64,000 nucleotides of DNA from Betaproteobacteria bacterium (lineage in GTDB: Bacteria; Pseudomonadota; Gammaproteobacteria; Burkholderiales; CAIKXV01), in contig JAJTHE010000037.1 of NCBI GenBank assembly GCA_021298815.1, positions 124,001 through 188,000 of the forward strand, written 5' to 3'. This document shows positions 8,482-17,742 of this stretch, one piece after another. Position numbers and translations under genes: made by a program. Positions within the stretch are counted from its first letter, which is position 1; the number at the start of each line of letters is the position of its first letter. The notes under the pieces were generated by a model. It was not told the DNA's origin. It did no database searches and saw only the letters and a list, made by a program, of their open reading frames with translations.

Positions 8482-9402
8482 ATGGACCATGGCCACTACC
8501 CGTTCTCGGCACTGCCGACCCGGCCCAGGCTGACCTGGCCGGGTGGGGCCCGGCTGGCTGCGTTCGTGCTGCTCTATCTCGAGCACTGGGAACTGCGGGC
8601 GCCTGCGCCGACCTTGCGCGACCCGAGGTTCGTCGGCGAGTTCGGCAGCTTCGAGCCCGACTACCGGTCCTGGACGCAACGCGAGTACGGCAACCGGGTC
8701 GGCGTCTTCCGGGTGCTCGACCTGCTCGACGCGGCCGGCATCGTTCCGGCAGTGGCCGCGAGCGCGATGGCAGTCGACCGGAACCCTCGCCTGGTTTCGA
8801 TGCTCAAGGCCCGCGGCTGCGAGTTCATCGCCCACGGGATGGCAGCCGGCCGGATGATCTCGTCGCGCATGGCCGAGCACGAAGAGCGCGAGTTCATCGC
8901 GACTGCGATCGATATCCTAGAGCGGGCGACCGGCATGCGACCGCGCGGCTGGTGCGGCCAGGACCATGGCGAGTCGGCGCATACCCCCCAGCGCCTCGCG
9001 GACGCGGGCATCGAGTACGTGCTCGACTGGCCGAACGACGAGCAGCCGTACTGGATGAGCACGCAGCCCAGGCTGCTGGCGGTGCCCACGCAGCCGGAGT
9101 GGGATGACGTCGAGGCCCAGTGGTTGCGACGGGTGCCGGTGACCCGCTATCCGGCGCTCGTAGACGAGGCCTTCTCGACGCTGCATGCCGAGGGTGAGGT
9201 CTCCGGCCGCACGTTCTGCCTGGCCGTGCACCCGTGGCTGTCCGGCATGGCGAGCCGCGTGCGCTACCTGCGCGAGACGATCGAGGCCATCCGGCGCCAT
9301 CCGGGGTTGTGGTGGACCCAGCCCGGCCAGATCTCGGCGCACCTTCATGCCCTGGGCGATGGCGCCGGCCGGCCGCCCCGCGGCGCGGCAGGAACCGGTT
9401 AG
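8482..9402 (+). CDS. Polysaccharide deacetylase-family protein (PuuE-like)
   Basis: A 306-residue NodB-fold hydrolase of the polysaccharide deacetylase superfamily, in the branch that contains the cofactor-independent allantoinase PuuE and related amidohydrolases. Seen: RLTWPGGARLAAFVLLYLEHWE at the first strand, SWTQREYGNRVGVFRVLDLLDAAGI, CEFIAHGMAAGRM and the late FCLAVHPWLSGMASRVRYL. No export signal, so it acts in the cytoplasm, which argues against cell-wall deacetylation. The start at 8482 is preferred over an in-frame ATG 60 bases upstream because it has GGAAG before it and matches the sister gene at 10129-11064. It converges on the isochorismatase-type gene, overlapping it by four bases. 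Confidence 0.85.
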   Translation: MDHGHYPFSALPTRPRLTWPGGARLAAFVLLYLEHWELRAPAPTLRDPRFVGEFGSFEPDYRSWTQREYGNRVGVFRVLDLLDAAGIVPAVAASAMAVDRNPRLVSMLKARGCEFIAHGMAAGRMISSRMAEHEEREFIATAIDILERATGMRPRGWCGQDHGESAHTPQRLADAGIEYVLDWPNDEQPYWMSTQPRLLAVPTQPEWDDVEAQWLRRVPVTRYPALVDEAFSTLHAEGEVSGRTFCLAVHPWLSGMASRVRYLRETIEAIRRHPGLWWTQPGQISAHLHALGDGAGRPPRGAAGTG

Positions 9403-10097
9403 CTGGCGAAGCCGAGTTCGTCCAGCACTTCTGCCGTCGAACACACCCGGCCGAACAACCTGCGGAAGTTCTTGAGGGTCGATTCATGCAGGTCGGCATG
9501 CGTCGTGCCGCAGGCATCTTCGATCAGCGTCACCGCGTAGCCTCGGTCTGCCGCCTCGCGTGCCGTGGTCTCGACGCACATGTTCGTCGACACTCCGAGC
9601 AGGTAGAGCTGCCTGCGCCCGAGCGCGCGCAGCGCGCTGTCGATGCCGCTCGAGGCAAAGGCGCCGATCGTGGTCTTGTTCAGCACGAGTTCGCCCGGGC
9701 GGGGGGCGAGTTCATCCAGGATCTCGTGTTCGCAGCTGCCCACGTGGTTGTCGAGGTCGATGAACATCGCGCGCATGTGCGCGGGGGCGTCGGAGGCATC
9801 CGGCAACTGTGCGCCGATCGTCACGTACGTCACGCATTGACGGGCAGCCCGGAACGCGGCGAGCAGTCGCTGCGCGTTGGGCAGGACGAACCGCTCGATA
9901 CGGTCGAAGCGGTAGTCGCCCACGGTGGATCGCTGTGCCGCCAGCTTGCGTCCGAGTGCGCCCGAGCGGGCGCCGGTCGCGTACTGCATGTCGATCAGCA
10001 CCAGCGCGGCCTGCGCAGGGTCCGGGGCGACACGCGCAGCGTACGCGCCAATGTAGTCTGTGGCAGTGCTGTCGGCAGGGGCTGTGGGTGCGGACAT
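9399..10097 (-). CDS. Isochorismatase-family cysteine hydrolase
   Basis: A 232-residue cysteine hydrolase of the isochorismatase-like fold, which includes nicotinamidases, N-carbamoyl amidases, ureidoacrylate and biuret hydrolases. The catalytic triad is visible: D36 in LVLIDMQ, K141 in NKTTIGAF and C174 in STNMCVETTAREA, the last being the signature helix of amidase members. It is the last gene of a three-gene unit (Bug receptor, deacetylase-like amidohydrolase, this gene) with 31 bases before its ATG. Such deacetylase plus isochorismatase pairs occur in ureide and pyrimidine breakdown, so a C-N bond in a ureide or amide is the likely target; this is inference. Confidence 0.87.
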   Translation of the reverse strand: MSAPTAPADSTATDYIGAYAARVAPDPAQAALVLIDMQYATGARSGALGRKLAAQRSTVGDYRFDRIERFVLPNAQRLLAAFRAARQCVTYVTIGAQLPDASDAPAHMRAMFIDLDNHVGSCEHEILDELAPRPGELVLNKTTIGAFASSGIDSALRALGRRQLYLLGVSTNMCVETTAREAADRGYAVTLIEDACGTTHADLHESTLKNFRRLFGRVCSTAEVLDELGFAS

Positions 10098-10128
10098 GTC
10101 GGCGGTCTCCGGCTCAGGTGCTGCAAGG

Positions 10129-11064
10129 TCAGGCAGGACGCGACCGGGCCGGATGGGATTCGGCAAGATGGGCTTGCAGCCGCGGCTGATGGTTCGCGAT
10201 GTACCAGTCGGCGATCTCCTCGCCGGTCGCCACCCATACGCCCGGGTGCGCCAGCACGTGGCGGAGCGCAGCGTCCAGGTGACGGATGTTGTGCGGCTGC
10301 CCCATGATGAAGGGATGGAGCGCGATGCACATCACGCGACCATGCACGGCGCCATCGGCGTACAGCGTATCGAACTCGTCGCGCACCATGCGCGCGAAGT
10401 CTTCGCCATCGTCGCCGCGCCGCCAGGCGATCGCGTCGTTGATCTCCATCGTGTAAGGCAGGCTGATCAGCTTTCCAGTGCGGGTGTTCACCGGAAACGG
10501 CTGGTCGTCATGGTAGAAGTCGCAGTAGTAGCGGAAACCCGCCTCTGCGACCAGGTCGGGCGTGTTCAGCGTGTTGGAGACAGCGGGCGAGAACCAGCCA
10601 GCCATCTGGCGACCCGTCAGTTGCTGGTGGATCGCCTGGCACTCGGCAATCGCGGCCCGCTCCTCTTCGATCGACCAGCCCCAGTGATATCGCGTGTTGT
10701 ACAGCCCGTGCGACATGTACTCCCAGCGCCGGGCCTCCATGGCCGCCAGGATCTCCGGATACATCTGCAGCACCGACAATGACAGCGAAACCGTGCAGCG
10801 GATGCGGTGCCGGTCGAGCACATCGATCATCCGCCACAGCCCGACACGATTGCCATAGTCGCGAAGGCCGTAACCGAGGACATCCGGGTGCGGCATGCGC
10901 GGCCACGGATCGCGCACGCCGATCTTCTGCGGCAGGTACTCGTAGTGCTCGATGTTCGGCACGACCCAAAGCGCGACGCGGGCACCACCGGGCCAGGCGA
11001 GCGGTGGCCGGTCGATGATCGGTGAGCTTGCGAAGCGTTCCTGAACGGCGGTCGCGTCCGACAT
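10129..11064 (-). CDS. Polysaccharide deacetylase-family protein (PuuE-like)
   Basis: A 311-residue paralogue of the protein at 8482-9402: it shares LAWPGGARVALWVVPNIEHYEY, YGNRVGLWRMIDVLDRH, EYMSHGLYNTRY and the late MCIALHPFIMGQPHNIRHLDAAL. The metal-site pattern follows the PuuE-like branch rather than the chitin deacetylases. No signal peptide, so cytoplasmic. The ATG at 11064 lies five bases after the Bug receptor stop, so translation is probably coupled. Its product probably acts on the solute the receptor binds, with the isochorismatase-type hydrolase next. Confidence 0.86.
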   Translation of the reverse strand: MSDATAVQERFASSPIIDRPPLAWPGGARVALWVVPNIEHYEYLPQKIGVRDPWPRMPHPDVLGYGLRDYGNRVGLWRMIDVLDRHRIRCTVSLSLSVLQMYPEILAAMEARRWEYMSHGLYNTRYHWGWSIEEERAAIAECQAIHQQLTGRQMAGWFSPAVSNTLNTPDLVAEAGFRYYCDFYHDDQPFPVNTRTGKLISLPYTMEINDAIAWRRGDDGEDFARMVRDEFDTLYADGAVHGRVMCIALHPFIMGQPHNIRHLDAALRHVLAHPGVWVATGEEIADWYIANHQPRLQAHLAESHPARSRPA

Positions 11065-11069
11065 GACGG

Positions 11070-12053
11070 TCAGTCCGGCTTGAACCCGCCCTCGAGCACG
11101 ACCTTGCGCCAGAAAGCGATCTCGGAATGGACGAACCGGGTGAACGCCTCGGGTGAACTGGGTGCCGCCTCCGCCCCTTCGGCGTCGAAGCGATCGCGCA
11201 TCTCGGGGGTGCGCAGGATCTTCGCGACTTCCTCGTTGAGCCGCATCACCACCGGCCGCGGCGTACCGCCCGGAACGAACAGGCCCCACCAGTGATTGAC
11301 CCGGTAGCCCGCCACGGTTTCGCCGATCGTCGGCACGTCGGGCAGGTAGGGGGAGCGCTTGTCGCCGGAGACGCCGAGGAAGCGCAGCTTCCCGGCCTTC
11401 ACCTGCGGCAGTATGGTCGGGATATCGCCCAGCACGTACTGCAACTGGCCACCGACCAGCGCCGCCACTGCCGGGGCCAGGCCCTTGTAGGGAACATGGA
11501 CCGCTTCGATCCGGGCCATGCGTCCGAGCACTTCCGTGCCGAGATGACCGACGGTTCCCGTGCCGGCCGACCCGAAGTTGAGCGAACCCGGTTTCGCGCG
11601 GGCGAGCGCGATCAGGTCGCCCATGGTCTTCGCCGTCGAGCCGGCCGGCACCGCCATCACCAGCGTCCCGGCGCCAAGCTGGGTCACCGGTTGCAGGTCC
11701 TTGAGGGGATCGAAGGCGAGCTTCGGCTGGATCGCGACGCTGGTCGTGAACGAGGCCGAGTGGACCATCAGGTTGTAGCCATCCGGTGGCGCCCGGGCGA
11801 CGATTTCGGCGCCGAGCAGGCCGCCGGCGCCGGGACGGTTGTCGACCAGCACGGTCTGGCCGAACGCATCGGCCAGTCGCGCACCGAGTACCCGCGCGAT
11901 GATGTCATTGCTGCCACCGGCGGCGAACGGCACGACCAGGCGCAGGGGACGGTTGGGAAAGTCGCCCTTGCCTTGTGCGTGCGCCGCCACGGGGAGCAGG
12001 CAACCGGCCATCAGCAGAAGAACGGTGGGTTTGGTCAGGGCGGGGACAACCAT
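11070..12053 (-). CDS. Bug/TctC-family solute receptor
   Basis: A 327-residue periplasmic receptor heading a three-gene operon with a deacetylase-type hydrolase and an isochorismatase-type hydrolase. Signal peptide KPTVLLLMAGCLLPVAAHA, then NRPLRLVVPFAAGGSND, VDNRPGAGGLLGAE and GYNLMVHSAS. The ATG at 12053 has GGAG six bases upstream. The context suggests a ureide-, amide- or carbamoyl-type solute, but this is only inferred from the two hydrolases that follow. Confidence 0.93.
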   Translation of the reverse strand: MVVPALTKPTVLLLMAGCLLPVAAHAQGKGDFPNRPLRLVVPFAAGGSNDIIARVLGARLADAFGQTVLVDNRPGAGGLLGAEIVARAPPDGYNLMVHSASFTTSVAIQPKLAFDPLKDLQPVTQLGAGTLVMAVPAGSTAKTMGDLIALARAKPGSLNFGSAGTGTVGHLGTEVLGRMARIEAVHVPYKGLAPAVAALVGGQLQYVLGDIPTILPQVKAGKLRFLGVSGDKRSPYLPDVPTIGETVAGYRVNHWWGLFVPGGTPRPVVMRLNEEVAKILRTPEMRDRFDAEGAEAAPSSPEAFTRFVHSEIAFWRKVVLEGGFKPD

Positions 12054-12211
12054 GGAATGCTCCGGAAGCGGGAACCTGAGCGACGCCCCTCCCGGCGAAC
12101 GGCGCACGCAAGTGCGCCTACATCAACCAGCGGCGTGCAGGCATCCGCACGCTACGGGAAACCGGCGATCAGGTCCAGTCTGATCTTCACAGCGACCGCC
12201 GCTGGCCGCCG

Positions 12212-15200
12212 ATGTACAGCATTGTCTGCAGCCGCTACATTGCTCCTCTGCCGCAACACAGAACCGGAACTGCCCTGGACTCCCCGCCACCCGCCGCTGC
12301 CGCCCCCGCCCCCGCCCCCGCCCTGCTCGACCTCGCGATCGACGCCGACGCGATCCTCGGCTACGCCTCGATCCAGTGCGGGGTACCCGTGGTCCGCGCG
12401 CTCCGGCTGACCAACGCCAGCCACCTGCCGCTGGAAGACCTGCAGGTCGAGGTCGCGTGCAACCCGCCGTTCGCGCGCGGGGTGACGCTGCGTTTCGACC
12501 GTCTGCAGCCGGGCGAACGTCGACAGGTCGCGCCGCTCGACCTGCAGCCGGACCATGCGTTCCTCACGACCCTGGGCGAAGCGGTACAGGCCAGCATCAC
12601 CGTCGCGGTGACCGCCGGGGCGCGGGAACTCGCCCGCGCCACCCATTCGGTGGAAGTACTCGCTTACGACCAATGGGCTGGTACACGGTCCCTTCCGGAA
12701 CTTCTGGCAGCGTTCTGCATGCCGAACGACCCGGCGGTCGATTCACTGGTGGGCAAGGCTTCGCAGCTGCTGAAGGCGACCCGGCCGACGCTGTCGATGG
12801 ACGGCTACCAGTCGAAAAGCCGGGAAGTGGTATGGCAGCAGGTCTCGGCGCTTTACGCGACGCTGTGCAACGAGGCGCTGCACTATGTCGAGCCCCCCGC
12901 CTCGTTCGGCACGGACGGACAGAAGATCCGCACGCCGGGCCGCATCCTCGAGCACCGGGTGGGCAGCTGCCTCGACCTGGCGATGCTGTTCGCGTCCTGC
13001 CTCGAGCAGGCGGGCCTCGGTGCGGTGGTGCTGCTGAAGGAAGGCCATGCCTGGATCGGTGCGTGGCTGCACGACACGTCGTTCCCGGATCCGCTGGTCG
13101 ACGACGTGCAGTCGGTTCGCAAGCGGGTGGCGAGCGGCGAGCTGCTGGTGTTCGAGACCACCGGCGTCGCGCAGCATCCCGCGCAGCGGCCGTCGCTGCG
13201 GATCGCACTCGAGCGGGGACAGTCGTACCTCGCCGACGGCGGGCACTTCCTTTATGCGATCGACATCCGGCGCGCGCGCGCAGTGCATGTCCGGCCGCTG
13301 GCTTCACGATCGGCCGGGATGGCCGGAAGCGCGACCGACGCTGCCGCCGCCGGAACGACCGGCGGCGCGTCCTCGGCTTCGACGGCGCAGGGCGGCCTGG
13401 CCGGTGGCGGCACTTCGCCGGCATCGGCTGCCGCCGCACCGCTGGCGGCGATCGAACCGATGCCCGACCTGCCCCCGCTCGACCCGGCGCTGCTGAAGAT
13501 CGTCGACGCCAGCCCGGACGACACGCCCGAGGGCCGGCTGGCGAAATGGAAGTCGAAGCTGCTCGACCTGACGCTGCGCAACCGGCTGCTCAACTTCAAG
13601 CCGTCGAAGTCGACGCTGCGCGTCGCCGCACCCGACCTCGCGGCGCTGGAAGATGCCCTGTCCGACGGCAGCGAATTCCGCCTGCGCGCCGAGCCGGAGA
13701 TCATGGAAGGCAAGGACCCGCGCTCGGCCGAGGTGCATCGCAACCGCACCGGCCAGACGCCGTGGGACGAGATGGCGCGCACGGCGCTCGCCGGGCGCGA
13801 ACTGCTGGTGAAGCTCGCGCCGGAAGACCTGAACGCGACGCTGACCAACCTGTTCCGCAAGGCACGCGAAGGGCTGGAGGAAGGCGGCGCGAACACCCTG
13901 TTCCTGGCGTTCGGCCTGCTGCGCTGGACCGATACCGAGCGCGCCGAGGCGTCGCACCTGGCGCCGATCCTGCTGGTGCCGGTGACCCTGCTGCGCCAGT
14001 CGGTTCGCTCCGGCTTCCGGCTGGTGCGCCATGACGACGACGCGATCGTCAATCCGACCCTGCTGCAGATGATGCGGCTGCGCGAGGAGATCCGCATCGG
14101 CGACCTCGGCAACCTGGGGGCCGCCCCCGGCGGCGCCGAAGCCGCGACCGAAGCCCTGCCCACCGACGACAAGGGCATCGATGTCGCGCGCCTGCTGCAG
14201 GCGTTCCGCCTGGCCGTGACCGAGATGAAGCAGTGGGAGGTGCTGGACGAAGCGCACCTCGGCCTGTTCTCGTTCACGAAGTACCTGATGTGGAAGGACC
14301 TGCAGGACCGCACCGCGCAGCTGAAGGCGAACCGCGTGGTGCAGCACCTGATCGACCGTCCGGGCGAGGCGTTCGTGCGCGATGCGCCACTGCCCGGCCT
14401 CGATCGCCTCGACGACACCTACGCGCCGCAGGACATCCTGGCACCGCTGATCGCCGATTCGTCGCAGCTGAAGGCGATCTGCACCATCGATGCCGGCCAC
14501 GACCTGGTGCTGGAAGGACCGCCCGGCACCGGCAAGAGCCAGACCATCACCAACCTGATCGCGCACCAGCTGGCGAAGGGACGCACCGTGCTGTTCGTGT
14601 CCGAGAAGCTGGCGGCGCTCGAGGTGGTGCAGCGGCGCCTCGAGCAGATCGGCCTCGGTCCGTTCTGCCTCGAGCTGCATTCGGCCAAGGCGAAGAAGGC
14701 CGAGATCGTGCGTGCCCTCGGCGCCACGCTGGACATCGCGGCGCAGAAACCCTTGGACGAGTGGCAGCGCGAGGCCGACCGCCTCGGTGCGCTGCGCCAG
14801 TCGCTGAACGGGCTGGTCGAGGCGCTGCATCGCGGCTATCCGAACGGGCTCACGGTCTACGACGCGATCGGCAGCTGCATCGCCGCGGAGGCGCGCGACG
14901 ACGCGGCGCCCGCCTCGCCGATGTCCTGGCCCGATGCGCAGGTGCACGACCGGGAAGCGCTCGACGCGCTGCGCGAGTTGGCGCGCCGGATGGCGTCGCT
15001 GGCCGACCCGGTCGGACGCATCGATGGCCATCCGCTCGCCGCCATCGGCCACACCGAGTGGAGCCCGAGCTGGCAGGACGCCCTGCTTGCCGCGGTGCGC
15101 ACGCTCGAAGCGGCGATCGCCACGCTGCACCGGAAGGCCAGGGCCGTCGGCGAACAACTGAAGCTGCCCGGCAGCGGGTGGTCGATGGACGGCTGGCGCA

Positions 15201-17677
15201 CCCTCGACCTGCTCGCGGACCTGCTGCTCGCCGCACCGAAGGTGCCGGTCGGCCTCGCCCGCGCGGCACACGATGCAGGCGCCCGTGCCCGCATCCAGGT
15301 ACTGGCGAAGTGCGGCCAGGCGCGCAACGTACACTGGGACGCGCTCGGCCCCGGCTGGACGCCGCTGCTAGCGAAACTGAACGCGGTCGAACTGCAGGCC
15401 GAGTGGTCACAGGCCAGCGCCACCTGGTGGCCGAAATCGGTGCTGGACAAGCGGTCGATGCGCAAGCGGCTGGCTGCGTTCCGGGACGACGCCATCGCGC
15501 CTTCGGACGATCGCATCGCCGCGCTGTTCGTGCCACTGGCCGCGGTGAACGAAGAAGACCAGATGCTGCGCTCGATGCAGGCCGATGCGCAGGCGCTGCT
15601 GCAGGAGAGCTTCGACGGCCTGGCCACCGACTGGTCGCGGGTCGCGGGCCATGAACAATGGGCGCAGCAGTTCGCCGAGGTCGTCACCCGGGTCGCCGGC
15701 GCCGACGCGAGCCGGGCCGACGCGCTGCCCGCCATGCTGCAGCCGCTGGTCGCCGAGAACCGTGCATTGCTTCGGCCGGACGGGCCGGTGGGCAAGGCGC
15801 TGGTCGAACAGCGCGCGGCCTGGCGCGAACTCGAGCGCACGCTGCAGGCGGTCGAGGCGCTGGCCGGCCTGTCGTTCGCGGACAGCGCGGACGGCGCCCT
15901 CGAACGCATCGGCAGCACGCTCGCAGGATGGACCACCGGCCAGCGCCGGCTTCAGCCCTGGTGCCTCTGGCGCAAGGTGCGCGAGGCGGCGATCGGCAAA
16001 GGACTGCAGGGCATCGTGTCGTCGATCGAAGCAGGTACCGTGCCGCTCTCGGCGATCGCCGGCCACTTCGAATACAGCTACCGCCACTGGTGGGTGAAGA
16101 AGACCATCGATGGCGAGCCGCTGCTGCGCGGCTTCTCCAGCGCAGACCACACGCGCTCCATCCTCGAGTTCCGCGATTGCGATGCACGCTTCCAGAAGCT
16201 CACCCAGGACTACATCGCGGCGAAACTCGCCGCCGGCGTGCCATGGTCCGGCCTGTCGCTGCCGGGCGCGGACGCCGAACTCGGCCGGCTGCGCCGCGAG
16301 ATGCAGAAGCAGCGCCGCCACCTGCCGATCCGCCAGCTGGTGCAGGCGCTGCCGACGCTGCTGCCGCGGCTGAAACCCTGCCTGCTGATGTCGCCGCTGT
16401 CGGTCGCCCAGTACCTCGACGCCGGCTATGCGCCGTTCGACCTGGTCGTGTTCGACGAAGCCTCGCAGATCACCGTCTGGGACGCGGTCGGCGCGATCGC
16501 CCGCGGCCGGCAGCTGGTGGTGGTCGGCGACCCGAAGCAGCTGCCGCCGACCAACTTCTTCAACAAGTCCACCGACAACGACGACACCACGACCGACGAG
16601 GAACAGGTCGAGGACCTGGAGAGCATCCTCGACGAATGCCTGGGCGCAGGGATGAACCGCAGCAGCCTGCAGTGGCACTACCGCAGCCGGCACGAGAGCC
16701 TGATCGCGTTCAGCAACGTCACCTATTACGAATCGAGCCTGGTCACCTTTCCGTCGCCGGTGACCAGCGACGCGGCGGTGCGCTACGAGAAGGTCGACGG
16801 CGTGTACGACCGCGGCGGCTCGCGCACCAACCGCATCGAGGCCGAGGCGGTGGTCGCCGCGATCGAGCGGCACTACCTGGACGCACAGGCCGCGAAGGAA
16901 GCCCGGCCCCTTTCCATCGGCGTGGTCACCTTCAACCAGCCGCAGCAGGCGCTGATCGAGACGCTGCTCGACCAGCGGCGCAGCCGCAGCGCCGAGCTAG
17001 ACCGCGCGATCTCTGCCGCCAGCAATGAGCCCCTGTTCATCAAGAACCTCGAGAACGTGCAGGGCGACGAGCGCGACGTGATCTGCTTCTCCACCACCTT
17101 CGGGCTGGACGCCGCAGGCCGGATGACGATGAACTTCGGCCCGCTCAACGGCGAGGGCGGCCATCGGCGGCTGAACGTGGCGATCACCCGCGCGCGCGAA
17201 GCGGTGCGCATATTCAGTTCGCTCGACCCTGGCCAGATCGACACCTCGAAGGTGCGCGCCGCCGGCGTACGCGACCTCAAGTACTACCTCGACTTCGCGA
17301 TCAAGGGCCCGCGCGCGCTGGTCGCTCGGTCGGTGCCGACCGGGCGCGAGCCGGAGAGCCCGTTCGAGCGGGAGGTGATGCAGGCGCTGCGCACCCGCGG
17401 CTGGGACGTGCACTCGCAGGTCGGCTGTTCCGGCTACCGCATCGACCTCGCCGTGGTGGACCCGAAGGCACCCGGGCGCTACCTGCTGGGCATCGAATGC
17501 GACGGACGCACCTACCATTCGGGAGCGACCGCGCGCGACCGCGACCGTCTGCGCCAGTTCGTGCTGGAGAACCTGGGCTGGAAGATCGCGCGGGTGTGGT
17601 CGGCGGACTGGTGGCGCGATCCGGAAGACGAAGCAGGCAAGCTCGTGGCCGTGCTCGAAAGGTCCGCGTCAGCATGA
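12212..17677 (+). CDS. DUF4011 helicase-nuclease, probable single-gene phage defence protein (Hhe-like)
   Basis: An 1821-residue multidomain protein. Residues 240-290 look like a transglutaminase fold (C253 in GSCLDLAML, H279 in EGHAWIGAWL). DUF4011 begins near 445 (LAKWKSKLLDLTLRNRLLNF). A superfamily 1 helicase follows: Walker A GPPGTGKS with K775, Walker B VVFDEAS with D1415 and E1416 after an insertion of over 600 residues, then VVGDPKQLPPTNFF, WHYRSRHE and LNVAITRAR. The C-terminus is a Vsr/DUF559-like nuclease (D1745, E1762, D1764 in GIECDGRTYHS). This order matches the DUF4011-helicase-Vsr defence type. It probably acts on invading DNA in the cytoplasm. The ATG at 12212 lacks a clear ribosome site and the first 20 codons use low-GC third positions, so the true start may be slightly downstream. 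Confidence 0.85.
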   Translation: MYSIVCSRYIAPLPQHRTGTALDSPPPAAAAPAPAPALLDLAIDADAILGYASIQCGVPVVRALRLTNASHLPLEDLQVEVACNPPFARGVTLRFDRLQPGERRQVAPLDLQPDHAFLTTLGEAVQASITVAVTAGARELARATHSVEVLAYDQWAGTRSLPELLAAFCMPNDPAVDSLVGKASQLLKATRPTLSMDGYQSKSREVVWQQVSALYATLCNEALHYVEPPASFGTDGQKIRTPGRILEHRVGSCLDLAMLFASCLEQAGLGAVVLLKEGHAWIGAWLHDTSFPDPLVDDVQSVRKRVASGELLVFETTGVAQHPAQRPSLRIALERGQSYLADGGHFLYAIDIRRARAVHVRPLASRSAGMAGSATDAAAAGTTGGASSASTAQGGLAGGGTSPASAAAAPLAAIEPMPDLPPLDPALLKIVDASPDDTPEGRLAKWKSKLLDLTLRNRLLNFKPSKSTLRVAAPDLAALEDALSDGSEFRLRAEPEIMEGKDPRSAEVHRNRTGQTPWDEMARTALAGRELLVKLAPEDLNATLTNLFRKAREGLEEGGANTLFLAFGLLRWTDTERAEASHLAPILLVPVTLLRQSVRSGFRLVRHDDDAIVNPTLLQMMRLREEIRIGDLGNLGAAPGGAEAATEALPTDDKGIDVARLLQAFRLAVTEMKQWEVLDEAHLGLFSFTKYLMWKDLQDRTAQLKANRVVQHLIDRPGEAFVRDAPLPGLDRLDDTYAPQDILAPLIADSSQLKAICTIDAGHDLVLEGPPGTGKSQTITNLIAHQLAKGRTVLFVSEKLAALEVVQRRLEQIGLGPFCLELHSAKAKKAEIVRALGATLDIAAQKPLDEWQREADRLGALRQSLNGLVEALHRGYPNGLTVYDAIGSCIAAEARDDAAPASPMSWPDAQVHDREALDALRELARRMASLADPVGRIDGHPLAAIGHTEWSPSWQDALLAAVRTLEAAIATLHRKARAVGEQLKLPGSGWSMDGWRTLDLLADLLLAAPKVPVGLARAAHDAGARARIQVLAKCGQARNVHWDALGPGWTPLLAKLNAVELQAEWSQASATWWPKSVLDKRSMRKRLAAFRDDAIAPSDDRIAALFVPLAAVNEEDQMLRSMQADAQALLQESFDGLATDWSRVAGHEQWAQQFAEVVTRVAGADASRADALPAMLQPLVAENRALLRPDGPVGKALVEQRAAWRELERTLQAVEALAGLSFADSADGALERIGSTLAGWTTGQRRLQPWCLWRKVREAAIGKGLQGIVSSIEAGTVPLSAIAGHFEYSYRHWWVKKTIDGEPLLRGFSSADHTRSILEFRDCDARFQKLTQDYIAAKLAAGVPWSGLSLPGADAELGRLRREMQKQRRHLPIRQLVQALPTLLPRLKPCLLMSPLSVAQYLDAGYAPFDLVVFDEASQITVWDAVGAIARGRQLVVVGDPKQLPPTNFFNKSTDNDDTTTDEEQVEDLESILDECLGAGMNRSSLQWHYRSRHESLIAFSNVTYYESSLVTFPSPVTSDAAVRYEKVDGVYDRGGSRTNRIEAEAVVAAIERHYLDAQAAKEARPLSIGVVTFNQPQQALIETLLDQRRSRSAELDRAISAASNEPLFIKNLENVQGDERDVICFSTTFGLDAAGRMTMNFGPLNGEGGHRRLNVAITRAREAVRIFSSLDPGQIDTSKVRAAGVRDLKYYLDFAIKGPRALVARSVPTGREPESPFEREVMQALRTRGWDVHSQVGCSGYRIDLAVVDPKAPGRYLLGIECDGRTYHSGATARDRDRLRQFVLENLGWKIARVWSADWWRDPEDEAGKLVAVLERSASA

Positions 17678-17742
17678 GGCCAGGGCTGGCAGCGCTGCAG
17701 CGTGATAGCCTTTCGCACCGCCTGCAAACGAAGGGACAGCCC

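Noticed and set aside
12376-15654. Long + strand frames inside the helicase gene in a second frame, and a 676-codon - strand frame at 13304-15334
   Set aside because: The helicase frame carries all domain motifs; the others are Arg/Ala/Gly-rich shadows.
17674-17742. An ATG overlapping the helicase stop as start of the metallo-hydrolase gene
   Set aside because: It adds 23 residues before the lipoprotein signal and has no ribosome site, while the GTG at 17743 has GAAGGGA and begins the signal directly.
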